A stretch of 64,000 nt of DNA from Paraphysomonas bandaiensis (taxonomy: Eukaryota; Chrysophyceae). The notes below the pieces were generated by a model, which was not told the origin of the DNA, did not search any database, and saw only the letters and a list, made by a program, of their open reading frames with translations. This document shows positions 1 through 11,324 of this stretch, piece after piece. The translations under genes were made by a program, and so were the position numbers. The DNA lies in the NCBI GenBank assembly GCA_965644295.1, contig CBFFRP010000244.1, positions 1 to 64,000 of the forward strand. The letters run 5' to 3'. Numbering within the stretch: position 1 is the first letter of the stretch; the number at the start of each line of letters is the position of its first letter.

Positions 1-253
1 GTGGAGGAATATGTTAAGAAAAATAGCGCTTAGGAGTGAGGTGAAAAACAGCTGGTGGAAAAACAAGTCTCGTGTTCTTTTTTACCCCCCTCTCATAATA
101 TTCACTTCACTTCACTTCATATTCATCCACTCAGTGTGTTCAAACAGACTGGAATATTATACATATATACATATATATCCAGTGCAGTTCCTTGCGTAAG
201 GTTGCTGTGACTTATATCTTACTTCAATCATAATACTCTCGACAGGATCTACA

Positions 254-3200
254 ATGAGTATGGAGGAAAATGATACAGATACTTTAACGATTGATGGAAT
301 GATGTGTATGGAGAACTGTGCCAAGAGGGTGAAGAATGCTGCGCTCTCTGTGAAGGGTGTAGTTTCTGCGGAGGTTGACTTTGACAACAAGCAGCTTCAT
401 GTTTCCTACGGTCCGGAGGGATCTTGCCGCGAGGTCGTCGCGTTGGCTGTGGAGTCAGCTGGTTATGATGTAGAGTGGACATACCCACGTCAGGTACGGT
501 ACGTCAAAGTGGAGGGAATGCACTGTAGACACTGTGTCGACACTGTTGAACGGGCAGTGGGAGCTGTTCCTGGGGTTCAGTATGTTGCTGTTTGTTTGGA
601 TCAGAGTATGGCGGCTATATCTGTGGATGACTCTTGCGATATGAACTCTGTGGTCAGAGCAGTTGAAGATGTGGGTTTTGGAGCTACGGAGTGTGAAGGA
701 AATCAAAATGTAACTGTTGCCTTAAATGTAAGTTCTGTGGATGGGAATCTCTACCTTTGTTTTAAGTCGGGTATTTGGTGCAGACGGACCAGAATAGTCG
801 CACTGATATTTCCAGCCCCATAATGACTGTGCCAGGAGTTGCTTGCGCGAAATGTGACATTCATAGTGGGGTCTTAAGGGTTCGCGGGTGTGCCAGCCTC
901 AAGGCAGTTCTCCAAGCCGCTGTAAAGTCCGGTTGTAATGTGAACAGCGACACGTTTGGAATAAGCGGAATGATGTGTATGGAGAACTGTGCCAAGAGAG
1001 TGAAGAATGCTGCGCTCTCTGTGAAGGGTGTAGTTTCTGCGGAGGTTGACTTTGACAACAAGCAGCTTCATGTCTCCTACGGTCCGGAGGGATCTTGTCG
1101 CGAGGTCGTCGCGTTGGCTGTGGAGTCAGCTGGTTATGATGTAGAGTGGACATACCCACGTCAGGTACGGTATGTCAAAGTGGAGGGAATGCACTGTAGA
1201 CACTGTGTCGACACTGTTGAACGGGCAGTGGGAGCTGTTCCTGGGGTTCAGTATGTTGCTGTTTGTTTGGATCAGAGTATGGCGGCTATATCTGTGGATG
1301 ACTCTTGCGATATGAACTCTGTGGTCAGAGCAGTTGAAGATGTGGGATACGATGCACAGATACATAAACGTAGCCAGAGTATCACTCTTGCTGTGGATAA
1401 CATTACTAATATTGCTGATGGTGGGAAGAACACTGCGGGGGCTATGAAAAGTGTACCAGGGGTGGCATGCATACAGCTTGACCCACAGTCGGGGATACTA
1501 ACAGTTCGCGGTTCTGCGAGCTTGGAAAGCCTCCTCAAAGCTGCATCGCTGACAGGTTTTATAGTTCGGGTATTGGGAAAGGAACGCAATTACGAGAGCC
1601 TTACGGATGAACACCATCTCCCAGCGTCCTCGTCACAAATTTCTGAGGAAGAGAGGAATTCGAAACACTCAAACATCACTGACCCTGTTTGCGGTTTTAC
1701 TCCAGCTGAGTCTCTGGAGCTGTCGGTGTTGCAGGTGAGAGGAATGACATGTGGGGCTTGCGTAGCAGCAGTGGAACGCGTTATCAGAAAGCATAATTCG
1801 GTGCGGCGGGTGTCTGTGGCACTTCTTACGGAGAAGGCTGAGGTAGGGAGTTGTATTTTTTATATATTTGGTGTACGCATAGCTAATGGAGCTGAAGGTT
1901 GAGTACGATGGTGGTCAAGTTAGCGCACAACAGCTTGTGGAGGATATCAACGGCGCGGGGTACGAGGCGGAAGTTATTAGTACTCTTAAAGGAGAGGCGG
2001 TTGGACTAACGAGTCGCAATTTCCGCTTCGTTCCTTCTTCCGGTTTACTCCTCTCATCAGAATACAACCAGGGTACCGGAGACACAATGAAGGCAGAAGA
2101 ATTGTACCGGAAAGAGGAACTCCTCGAGATGATTCAAAACATCGGATCTGAAAATTCTATCAAAGAGGTTCAATGGTTAGAGTATGATTTTGATGTACCT
2201 GGGAATTAATAGTACGCAGGCTGCAAGGCAATGCCCTTTCTTCTGCCCTTGGGACTGAGGGTGAGGATGAGAGTTTGTGGACTGCAATCTTGCCGCGTTT
2301 CACCAACGCCAAAAGCTCCACAGATCATGTTGGAGGTTTGGCCGTCTGTATATCATAATTCTCTCTGAAGTTCTCTTTAGAGTCAGTCCTGAATGTGACA
2401 TATGATTCTACAATTATTGGACTGCGGGAGGTGTTCGACAAACTATCACATCTGTATTCTGATTTCGACGTTTCTGTCCTCGCCCGCCAAGCAAGTACCT
2501 TCACCTCGACAGTGAACTTTCTAACATGTTATTGCAGGGGAAGGGTTCTGGCATGTTCTTGCGGCAACAACGGGATCTGCGTCGAATAGAGCGGCAGTTT
2601 TTCTTTGCTCTTGGCTTAACTATCCCAGTTGCGATAATAATGTGGTCAGGTGGATACGAAATACGCATTTGAAAATTCTTGCGTCGTAATTGGTGTGATA
2701 GGTTCGCTGATGGTGCCCATCGTCCCAGGGCTTTCAGTCATGTCACTGGTAACGATCATGTTAGTCACACCGGTGCAGTTCATAACCGGATGGCGCTTTT
2801 ATAAGGTAGGTGGAAAACATAATCCGTGCGTGTACGACTGATCCTGAAATGTAGGAGGCTTATAACGGCATGCTTGTGGGTACCTATGGTATGGGGCTTC
2901 TGATAGCTATTGGAACCTCATTTGCCTACTTATTTGGCCTCTTCAGCGTGCTGTATAGCATATGCTTGGGAGGTGTAGTGGAGTCCTACCCCGACCATAT
3001 CATGACAGCGGCAATGCTCATAACTTTCATGCTCCTCGGAAAGGCAATGGAGATGCGTGCTAAGGCCAGGACGTCATCTGCACTTAAGACATTGATGGAT
3101 AGACAAGCAAAAGTAGCACTACTTCTAACGGATTACGACACCTCCGAGAGTGGCGCTGCACCTGTCGAAAAAGAAATATCAACTGATATGATACAGAGAG

Positions 3201-5086
3201 ATGACGTTGTGAAAGTCATTCGAGGGGCTGTATTCCCTGCGGATGGAGAAGTCATATTTGGTGAGGGAGAGGCTAATGAGGCGCTAATTACTGGCGAGGC
3301 TATGCCTGTGCAAAAGGCCATAGGCTCTGATGTGATAGGCGGAAGCCAACTTGTGGAGGGGCTCGTGTATGTGAGGGTGCGCGATGCTCCTGAGAACTCA
3401 GTATTGCAGCAGATAATCAGTCTGGTAGAGTCCGCGCAGACACAGAAAGCCAAAATCCAGCAGTTAGCGGACACTATTGCTGGTGTGTTTACGCTGTTTA
3501 TATTGCTCTGTGCTGTAGTGGTATTTGTGGTTTGGATTGTGTTACTCTATACGGACAGTGTACCGCATAGCATTCTTCCAGAACGTCGAGGAGATCTTGA
3601 TATCGTTTTCACTTTGGCAATTAGCACGCTTGTTGTTGCATGCCCATGTGCACTTGGACTGAGTACTCCAACAGCTATCATGGTCGGAACAGGTTTGTTT
3701 TACATATCTGTCATGTTTTGCACTTATGGGTAATGTAGGAGTGGGGGCGAAGCTCGGAATACTCATAAAAGGTGGCGAGTCACTGGAGACGGCCGACAAG
3801 ATAACAACTGTTGTATTTGACAAAACAGGGACCATCACCAAGGGTCAGCCAAGAGTAACCGCTGTACATCTATTCAACCGCTCGGCAGGAGCTGCTGTGA
3901 AAGTGTGTTTGCCTGAAATTGTTGACGAAAACGATGCTGGTGATATTGTTGTATCCGTGGAGAAGTGTCACTCACTCGGCCCTCTCGGGGACAAGTCCAC
4001 TGATGAGGTTCCCACGCAAAACTTTGAGTTTATGGACTTCACACAGCTGGTATGGCTCGCCGCTTGTGCAGAGACAAATAGTGAGCACGTTCTCGGTAGG
4101 GCTGTCGTACAACACGCTCGTATGCATCGCGACATGCCTGCCTTCGACGAGTGCTCAAACATAGAAGCCACCACAGGTCGAGGGATTCGCTGTACCGTTG
4201 GTAGCACGCGAGTAATGGTCGGATCTCTGACGTTTATGCAAGAAGCGGGGGCTACGGGCAGTTACATCGATGAGTATGTGAAGTACTCTGAGCACTTGCA
4301 GAATAGCGGAGCAATCGCTATATTTGTTGCTGTTGACGATGTGTTGTGTGGTCTATTTCAAATCACTGACCCTCCAAGACCAGAAGCAGTTAATACGGTA
4401 GCTGCGTTACGTGCGCAGGGTGTGGCTGTTTGGATGGTGACTGGCGACAATGCACGAACAGCGAAAGCACTCGGCGCGGAGGTTGGGATTCCTACGGAGA
4501 ATATAATAGCAGGGGCTCTTCCTAACACAAAGATGGACCATGTGAAGTGCCTGCAACAGGACGGAGAAGTTGTCGGTTTTTCTGGCGATGGTGAGTGGTT
4601 GTTCTGTATTTCCCCAAGCTTCTTATTGCTGTGTCTTGTTTAGGTATCAATGATGCTGCAGCGATTGCTCAGGCTGATGTGGGAATCGCTATTGGTGGAG
4701 GCACAGATGTAGCGATGGATAGTGCAGACATGGTGCTTATGCGGGCAGATTTATTCAGTGTGGTAGTTGCTATTGATTTATCTCGTGCTATCATACGGTG
4801 CATTAAAAGAAACCTCTTCTGGGCATTGGCCTACAATACTGTCGCGATCCCAATTGCTGGTGGATTATCTTTGATTATTTTCCGCACCATTATTCCACCA
4901 TGGATTGCTGGGGCTGCCATGTCGCTATCCTCTGTCTCTGTCGTATTGTCATCGCTTGCTCTGCTTGACTACACACCACCTTCACATGCAATGGACAATG
5001 CTTACACCCGGGGGAACGCTTCGCTCACGAGCGTGAAGAAGAAGTACTTACCGATTTCCCACTTCAATTCACACGATGATTTATGA
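254..5086 (+). CDS. Copper-transporting P1B-type ATPase (ATP7/CopA-like)
   Basis: Pumps Cu(+) across a membrane using ATP, as ATP7/CopA proteins do. I infer ten exons: 254-727, 784-1842, 1883-2181, 2220-2343, 2383-2490, 2538-2649, 2702-2805, 2855-3692, 3739-4590 and 4644-5086, about 1470 aa. The borders near 2182-2219 and 2344-2382 are the least certain. The N-terminus holds several HMA metal-binding domains. Cys pairs are at about residues 18/22, 91/94, 223/227, 296/299 and 481/484, and further HMA-like units lack the Cys pair. Core motifs are TGE (about 906), CPC (about 1023), DKTGT (Asp about 1067) and GDGxND (about 1322). The C-terminal membrane helix reads MSLSSVSVVLSS, as in Cu(+) pumps. 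The usual SEHPL motif reads SEHVL (about 1154). Intron 2491-2537 has a GC donor. The length matches animal ATP7B (about 1465 aa). Family assignment is certain; copper specificity is inferred from CPC and the last helix. Confidence 0.93.
296..1346 (+). repeat. Tandem duplication inside the copper ATPase gene (HMA block)
   Basis: Positions 296-675 and 967-1346 form a direct repeat of about 380 bp, offset by 671 bp. I see only about four base differences, all at silent third positions. Each copy encodes one HMA domain with a CxxxC motif (MCMENC) followed by one with canonical CxxC (CRHC). The segments that follow each copy are also related (a 'VPGVAC' degenerate HMA) but are clearly diverged. 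An intron (728-783) interrupts only the first copy. Confidence 0.9.
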
Positions 5087-6104
5087 ATGACGTATCAGGG
5101 AAGTTGAAAGAGTTGACACGAAATAATCTATGTACGGTTGGACAAGAAGCAAAACACTCGGTACACAAATTGTCTAGACAGTATCATATAAACATTATTC
5201 TTTGGTAGCTGGACTTAAAGCTCTTTCTAACATTATTACTTCTTATAAATTAAACTAAATAAGATGTTCCAGTCTACATTGATAAATCAAAATCCGATAG
5301 GAGATATTATGTTGTTGTAAATTGGCAAAATGCTCATCTTATAGAATTTGTGTTGTCTACTGAGAGTGGAATATATATATGCGTACTTCATTCATGTCAT
5401 CTTGTTCATGATTATTCAAAATCTTTTTTATCTTTTTACACTGCTTTTTAGATTTTAAGGCCCTCTATCAACCTTGTGTACCTATTCGGCTGCTGTTTCA
5501 AACAGACTGGGTGTATGTCACGTGGGTCTATGTTGTCATCTACAAGCGTGAACTTGTCTTTTACCTGCTATTCCGCCAGATATTCTATTAGTCCATAGTC
5601 AAAAATTAGGGTTAGTCGATGTGATTAAATAATTCATAGTTTATAATAACTTGGTTGACTAGATGTTTATGATGATGTTTTCCTAGGCATTAATTAAGGA
5701 ATTTTGACTACAGTTTTACACCAAAATTAGTGTGACTAGGTAATTCAACCGATTTTACTAGATTCAATAGTATTTCCTAAATATTTTCCACAGAATATAC
5801 CATAGTTTCAAAGTAGCGTTCAGAACATGCGCTAAAATGGCCTACAGTGATAATATGAAATATTTCGGTGTATTTTTTTCGTGATGAGTATACGCTGTCA
5901 GATTATTTAGGGAAAGACAGTCACTACAATGACAGACTATGCTTATAATATGGATAAAAGTTTCAGTCTATAAATTCAGAAATTATTAAGAATTTTATTA
6001 ATCGCTGCCCAATATGTCAGACATGTAATGGTGATATATATTTACAAGCCCCAGTACGAGCTCTTTAAATTCGGCTCATGGTTTACGGTATATATATATG
6101 TCGG

Positions 6105-6410
6105 TGTTAAGTCGAGGTAATACCAAAACCTGGGCTTTGATGTAAAACCTGGTGAAATATTTGATGATGGTCGGAAAAGGGTTTAAAAATGCACAATAAC
6201 TATCTATGAAGATATTAACAGTGTGAAAAGTATTGTTTATAATATTTTTTACTACTTTCTTGCATATTACTTTAGTTTTACAGCAATAAAAGTCACCGAC
6301 TACACACATATAGTATACAGTTCAAGCTATTCCGTCAAGCATAATATAAAGCTATTCTTTGTACGATACCCCACTACTACGTCGACGTTTTCTGGTCACA
6401 ACATTCTCAG
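6105..6410 (+). repeat. Dispersed repeat D, copy 1 (uninterrupted)
   Basis: Shares 'gtcgaggtaataccaaaacc' at about 6110 with position 7218. It also shares a later block around 6275-6405 (acagcaataaaagtcac, ttccgtcaagcat, ataccccactactac) with 8040-8180. The two blocks are close together here, so this copy looks like the uninterrupted state. Confidence 0.75.
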
Positions 6411-7212
6411 ATGAGAGACGGCCTTGATCCACCCATTCGGTTATAGGCTCTGTCACTATTTCCCATTGCTGTTTTTTAGTCCTTTTCTTTGACGAAAAGT
6501 TACTGTATAATATATAATATATAACGTTTACATAATAATCATATTATTATATATACTAACCTTTTATGTGCCTCAAGTAACTTGCCGCTAGGTTGTTGTC
6601 ATACTGTCCATCATTATATTTGATATCGTAAGTATTGTCGCCGTGTACCTGAGTATATATATATCTCTTACATTTATTGATTAAATATATGTGTTACACA
6701 TGTCGCTGCTTACATCAGAAATAATACCTCTTAAATTGTGTATGCTAGAAACTAGTTCGCCAAAACTGCGAATGTTGGTGACGAACGATGACAATCTGAT
6801 TCTGGGCCTGACACTTGTTCTTCAGCCTCAGAATCACTTCCTGTTAAACGGGTTGCATTGATACGCTCCTGCTCCTCCCTCTTCCTTAGGTGTTATGTTT
6901 ATACAATGACTAGCTAGAACTAGTTTGTAGCTCATTCACGTACATAGCAATCAAACGGTTAGTTGAGCCCGTTTTTATACTGAAAATAATATTAATTTGC
7001 AATATATTAGTTAATAATATATCAATACAAATGCAGAGAACTATTTATTAACACTCTAGTAACTAGCTAGTTTTAACAAGGAATGCACGTCAAAAACGTG
7101 GGAATTTTTTTTTCCCACGTTTGCATATTGTTTACTTCTAGCAGCAGCATTTTTCCTGTTGACCTCACGTCGTGCTTCTCGTCCAATGTACGGCGCATTG
7201 AGCACACCTCTC

Positions 7213-8180
7213 TCGAAGTCGAGGTAATACCAAAACCTGGTAAATTTTTTGATGATGGTAGGAAAAAGGTTTAAATATGCACAATATAACTCAGGGCCTG
7301 ATAACCATTAATGGCCCAGTAATGGTAGTCCAGTTCCCGGCAATTATAATGGCATAAATGAAAAATCTCCCGGCATCACAATGGTCATTAATGCCCATTA
7401 ATACCTACTAAAAACGTAGCTAATACCGCTCATAATACATATTGTGGTGCTCCCTTAATTACTATTTTTTAGTTAAATTGCAGACTACGAATCGAAACTG
7501 CTTCTTGCTCTCCACTGACACATCAGGATTTTCTTGCAGGGTATAAGCAGCACACAAAACATGTAATTGGCTCGTAGGAATAGCAACGATTCTAGACGCT
7601 AAGGATTCATGTTTCTACGCTCAGGTGTCATATAATCAACTTTGCACGACTATAAATAACCTCTCAACAACATTAAGGTTATGCTTCAATATAAAAAGCA
7701 AAAGCAGTGGTTGTTGGACTCATAGGTACCCAGCCAAGCTCTCTTGTGGTGACCTCGGCGCTGTCTAGAACACATTGTGCAAAATCAGTACATTTACTCT
7801 CGTCCTCGTTATTTCTGTCAGAGGCACTAAAATCAATGGATGAATCCAGTTGCAGATGTCTAACTGCTGTCATCTCATTGCCTGCTGTCAACTCTCTTTC
7901 ATCATTCCACTTTTAGCCATTGCCTCTTCTCAAACTTTGCACTGAAACTATGAAAATATTATTAATAGTTGTGTGAAGAATATTATTTATAATTAATAAT
8001 TTTACTACTTTCTTTTTTTCATAATATTAATTCAGTTTTTTTACAGCAATAGAAGTCACAGACTACACATACATATATATTATACAGTTCAAGAAGCTAT
8101 TCCGTCAAGCATACTATAGAGCTATCGATACCCCACTACTACATAATATACTTTGACGTTTTCCGGTCACAACATTAATA
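7213..8180 (+). repeat. Dispersed repeat D, copy 2 (interrupted by about 660 bp)
   Basis: The left part (7213-7282) and right part (about 7945-8180) match consecutive blocks of the copy at 6105-6410. Between them lies about 660 bp absent from copy 1. It starts with 'cagggcctgataaccatta', the terminus of the inverted-repeat element family found at 26147, 50483, 51877 and 62223. Confidence 0.65.
7679..7910 (-). pseudogene. Orphan reading frame inside the insertion in repeat D
   Basis: A minus-strand frame of about 75 residues, ending at 7679, has balanced amino-acid composition (acidic, Ser-rich, with a TTRELGWVP motif). It is unlike the AT-driven frames around it. Reading upstream it runs into stop codons in all frames. 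I do not recognise it; it may be a remnant of a gene carried by the inserted element, or chance. Confidence 0.25.
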
Positions 8181-9766
8181 TACCCATTCTGTCACTATAT
8201 CTCCGTTACTGTTTTTTAGTTCATTTCTTTGACGAAGTTACTGTATATTATATAAAATATATAAAAAACAAACACTGCCACTTATAATATATTATAATAT
8301 AATTATAACGATCATATATACAAAGACACCTTCTATATACACAATTAAGCTTCACTTTGTGTAGGCGTCTTTGAGCGTTGTTGACACCCGGGAATGGGAC
8401 CACCTAAAAGAGTTTCTGGGGTTTTGGGCAACCTGATGAAGTCAAGCACACAAGAGATAATTAATTATTTAAAAATAATAGAGTAGAACGAAACGAGAAA
8501 AGTGAGCCTGAAAGCGGCTTTAGTGTCCCGTTCCTGCTTCCTTGATGCTTGTGGCAGGTGTGAATCGTAACAACTTGATGCTTGTGGCAATGAACAAATA
8601 TTTCTCGTAATATGTAGAATAAAAAGTGCTGCAACCCTGGAGGTTTATCCTGGCAGATATTTAAGAGCGAGAAGTGAGATGAAAGTGGGGGATTACGTGA
8701 TTAGTTATAGTAGCAGATGACAAGAATTTACTATGGTGAGTGAAACAGAGAAACAACATGAAGAGAAGAACATCTCAAGAGCACATGACTATTAGATACG
8801 AAAAGTGGACAATGGTATAGTGAAAAGTATCAGCATTATACGGTAGCACATAGAGTCAAATACATGCTGCTAACCAGTCACTACACAAAACGATTCAATA
8901 TAATAAAATCGTTTTATTCTATGATTCATTCATTGATGATTCATTCTATGCAGATGGGGCAGAGAGTGCAATGGAGAGGGATGTGCTGTAACGACAACAC
9001 ATACACACAACTCATCTCAGGTGGTGCTGATATATCCTGACAGTCTGACAGTGAAGGCTCTGGTTCTTTGCATGATATTATACTGACTCCGTACGGCTGG
9101 AAGCCCATGTGAGTCTTATACTCATGATGAACAGGAGTTACACATTGATTAACTCCTAACAGCGAAGAACCAATGTGTTCAGCATGACAACAGTCTACAA
9201 TAAATTGAGTAACTACAAGAACAACAGTCTACAGTAAGAGCAGATATATAGAGGTAGAATAACTTTCAGGTTATTGGCTAATAATCCGTCCAGAGACATG
9301 GATCTCAGGTCGTATCCTTCAAAGATGATATACATCACATCCTCTCAGAGGCGAATGTACGATGTTTATGTATATATGTACAGTGCACTCGCGTTTGGCC
9401 CATGGGCAAAATGGGCCACCATGACGAAAGAAGGGGTCATCATAGAAAACCCAGTTTTTAGCCATAGTTTTGTACTCAAAGCCCTTAGGTCTTTGATTAA
9501 AATGTCGTATACTACACTCCAATATGGCATACTAGCTTAAGACTGAAAAGTTTTCTATTATCACATTGCAAATAAATAATTGTATGAAAAGCCTGTTTTA
9601 ACACTCTGTAACAAAATTACGGCGCTGTTATAGTGTAGAATAAGATTTTCAAACCATGAAAAATTACTGCATCGTTGGTTGTGATCTGTGAAGCTTTGGG
9701 GCGCTCCTCGGCACTACAAACACTTATCTCAGTATTTCTTAAAGCTATATAAGGCATTTCCGGAAG

Positions 9767-10688
9767 CTAATAAACATTCACACACAACGTTGACACTAGG
9801 TTGCACAAGGAATCGACATCATCCTTTGATATCATAGGTCTATTTTTATCCGCTGAGCCGAAGTCATTCATAAGTGGCTGCTGCATTGGTACTGGCAAAT
9901 AATTCGCTTTGCGCCAGCATCTTCCAATTGTTGAATAACTGCAATTCTGTTCACCATTCCATACATCATCGAGAATATTCATACAGGCTAGGACATGGAG
10001 TTTCAAACCGTACATAGTTCCTTTGCAACCTCTTCCATAGCTACCGCTGCGTCAGCATCGCTGATTTCATTAGCTTCTCCATGCAGATTAACATGAACAT
10101 AATTGTTCCGACTCTTCAACACATTGCTTAACCAACCAGGTGAAGCTTGAAATGAAGTGAGGGTTTCTTCATCATCCGCATAGACTATCTATACAGCACA
10201 ATGTTAAACATGTGTATTACTTGCTTCTTAATCTTGTAAACCTTTGCATAGTCCTTAGCCTTCTGCTGTAGGTACAACCAGCTCAAGCCGCATTTATCTG
10301 TGTTGCAGTGTTCCATGCGAAAACTAATGTACTCAATAAGTTTTCTCTCCACCTCAGGAAACGAACCCTTCCTTTGCTTCTTGCGGCCTGTGCAAGTCTC
10401 AATCTTCAGTGTGCCGTCATTCCAGGCGTTAACCCAATTAGAGAATGCTGAGCGGCTGAATGTGTTCTTCTTGTAGGCTACGAACTGATTGAGGGATTTG
10501 AACTGACCCTCTTTATACTCCTTCACGAAATTATATTTCTGCACATCCGAGAAACTTCTCAACGATGTCTTGCGCTTGCTACCAATGCTGCATTCATCGG
10601 ACATCGCTATAGACAGTAGACGAATTAATGTATGTGCTCTGCTCTGGACGTGTACTGTATCACTTTCACAACAAGTAGGGTTTCTCAC
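9767..10688 (-). pseudogene. Remnant of a Tigger/pogo-like transposase with a CENP-B-type HTH
   Basis: The minus-strand frame 10688-10221 has a helix-turn-helix region (FSDVQKYNFVKEYKEG...AFSNWVNAW). It continues, after a likely 32-bp intron (10189-10220), into a stretch containing SFQASPGWLSNVLK, typical of the CENP-B/Tc5 DNA-binding domain of Tigger, pogo and jerky proteins. At about 10010 the frame shifts and jumps directly to what looks like the C-terminus of such transposases (STIGRCWRKANYLP). The central DDE catalytic domain, normally about 200 aa, is missing. The element is therefore an internally deleted, inactive copy. No terminal inverted repeats were identified. Family call is moderately sure; inactivity is sure. 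Confidence 0.65.
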
Positions 10689-10765
10689 CTAAAACTATAG
10701 ATTTCTACTTAAATTGTGGGGTTTATTCAGAAAAGCCCGTAGGAAGCTAAATTCGGCCACATGTG

Positions 10766-11302
10766 CTGTATGTATGTATGTATGTATGTATGTATGTATG
10801 TATGTATGTATGTATGTATGTATGTATGTATGTATGTATGTACGTATGTATGTATGTATGTATGTATGTATGTATGTATGTATGTATGTATGTATGTATG
10901 TATGTATGTATGTATGTATGTATGTATGTATGTATGTATGTATGTATGTATGTATGTATGTATGTATGTATGTATGTACGTATGTATGTATGTATGTATG
11001 TATGTATGTATGTATGTATGTATGTATGTATGTATGTATGTATGTATGTATGTATGTATGTATGTATGTATGTATGTATGTATGTATGTATGTATGTATG
11101 TATGTATGTATGTATGTATGAATGTATGTATGTATGTATGTATGTATGTATGTATGTATGTATGTATGTATGTATGTATGTATGTATGTATGTATGTATG
11201 TATGTATGTATGTATGTATGTATGTATGTATGTATGTATGTATGTATGTATGTATGTATGTATGTATGTATGTATGTATGTATGTATGTATGTATGCATG
11301 TA
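10766..11302. repeat. (TATG)n tetranucleotide microsatellite, about 535 bp
   Basis: About 134 copies of TATG run with only rare substitutions (for example tacg near 10842 and 10978, and aatg near 11120). The frames it opens on both strands (MYVC and HTYI repeats) are artefacts of a 4-bp unit without stops. It lies directly upstream of the patatin-like gene. Confidence 0.97.
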
Positions 11303-11324
11303 AAACAGGCAGTTAAAGTTGTTC

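Larger units (their letters stand above)
5087..9766. other. Gene-free, AT-rich repeat region
   Basis: No convincing gene lies here. The stretch is AT-rich and contains two related repeat copies (about 6105-6410 and 7213-8180). The second is interrupted by about 660 bp that begins with the GGGCCTG-type element end seen elsewhere in the window. Short reading frames are unsupported except a possible remnant at 7679-7910 on the minus strand. Confidence 0.6.

Noticed and set aside
2641-2701. Apparent frameshift after the first membrane helix of the copper ATPase
   Set aside because: A 52-bp intron 2650-2701 (GTGGAT...GATAG) joins the two frames with matching phase and continues the family alignment.
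10766-11302. CRISPR-like or satellite array
   Set aside because: Units are 4 bp without spacers; simple microsatellite in a eukaryotic genome.
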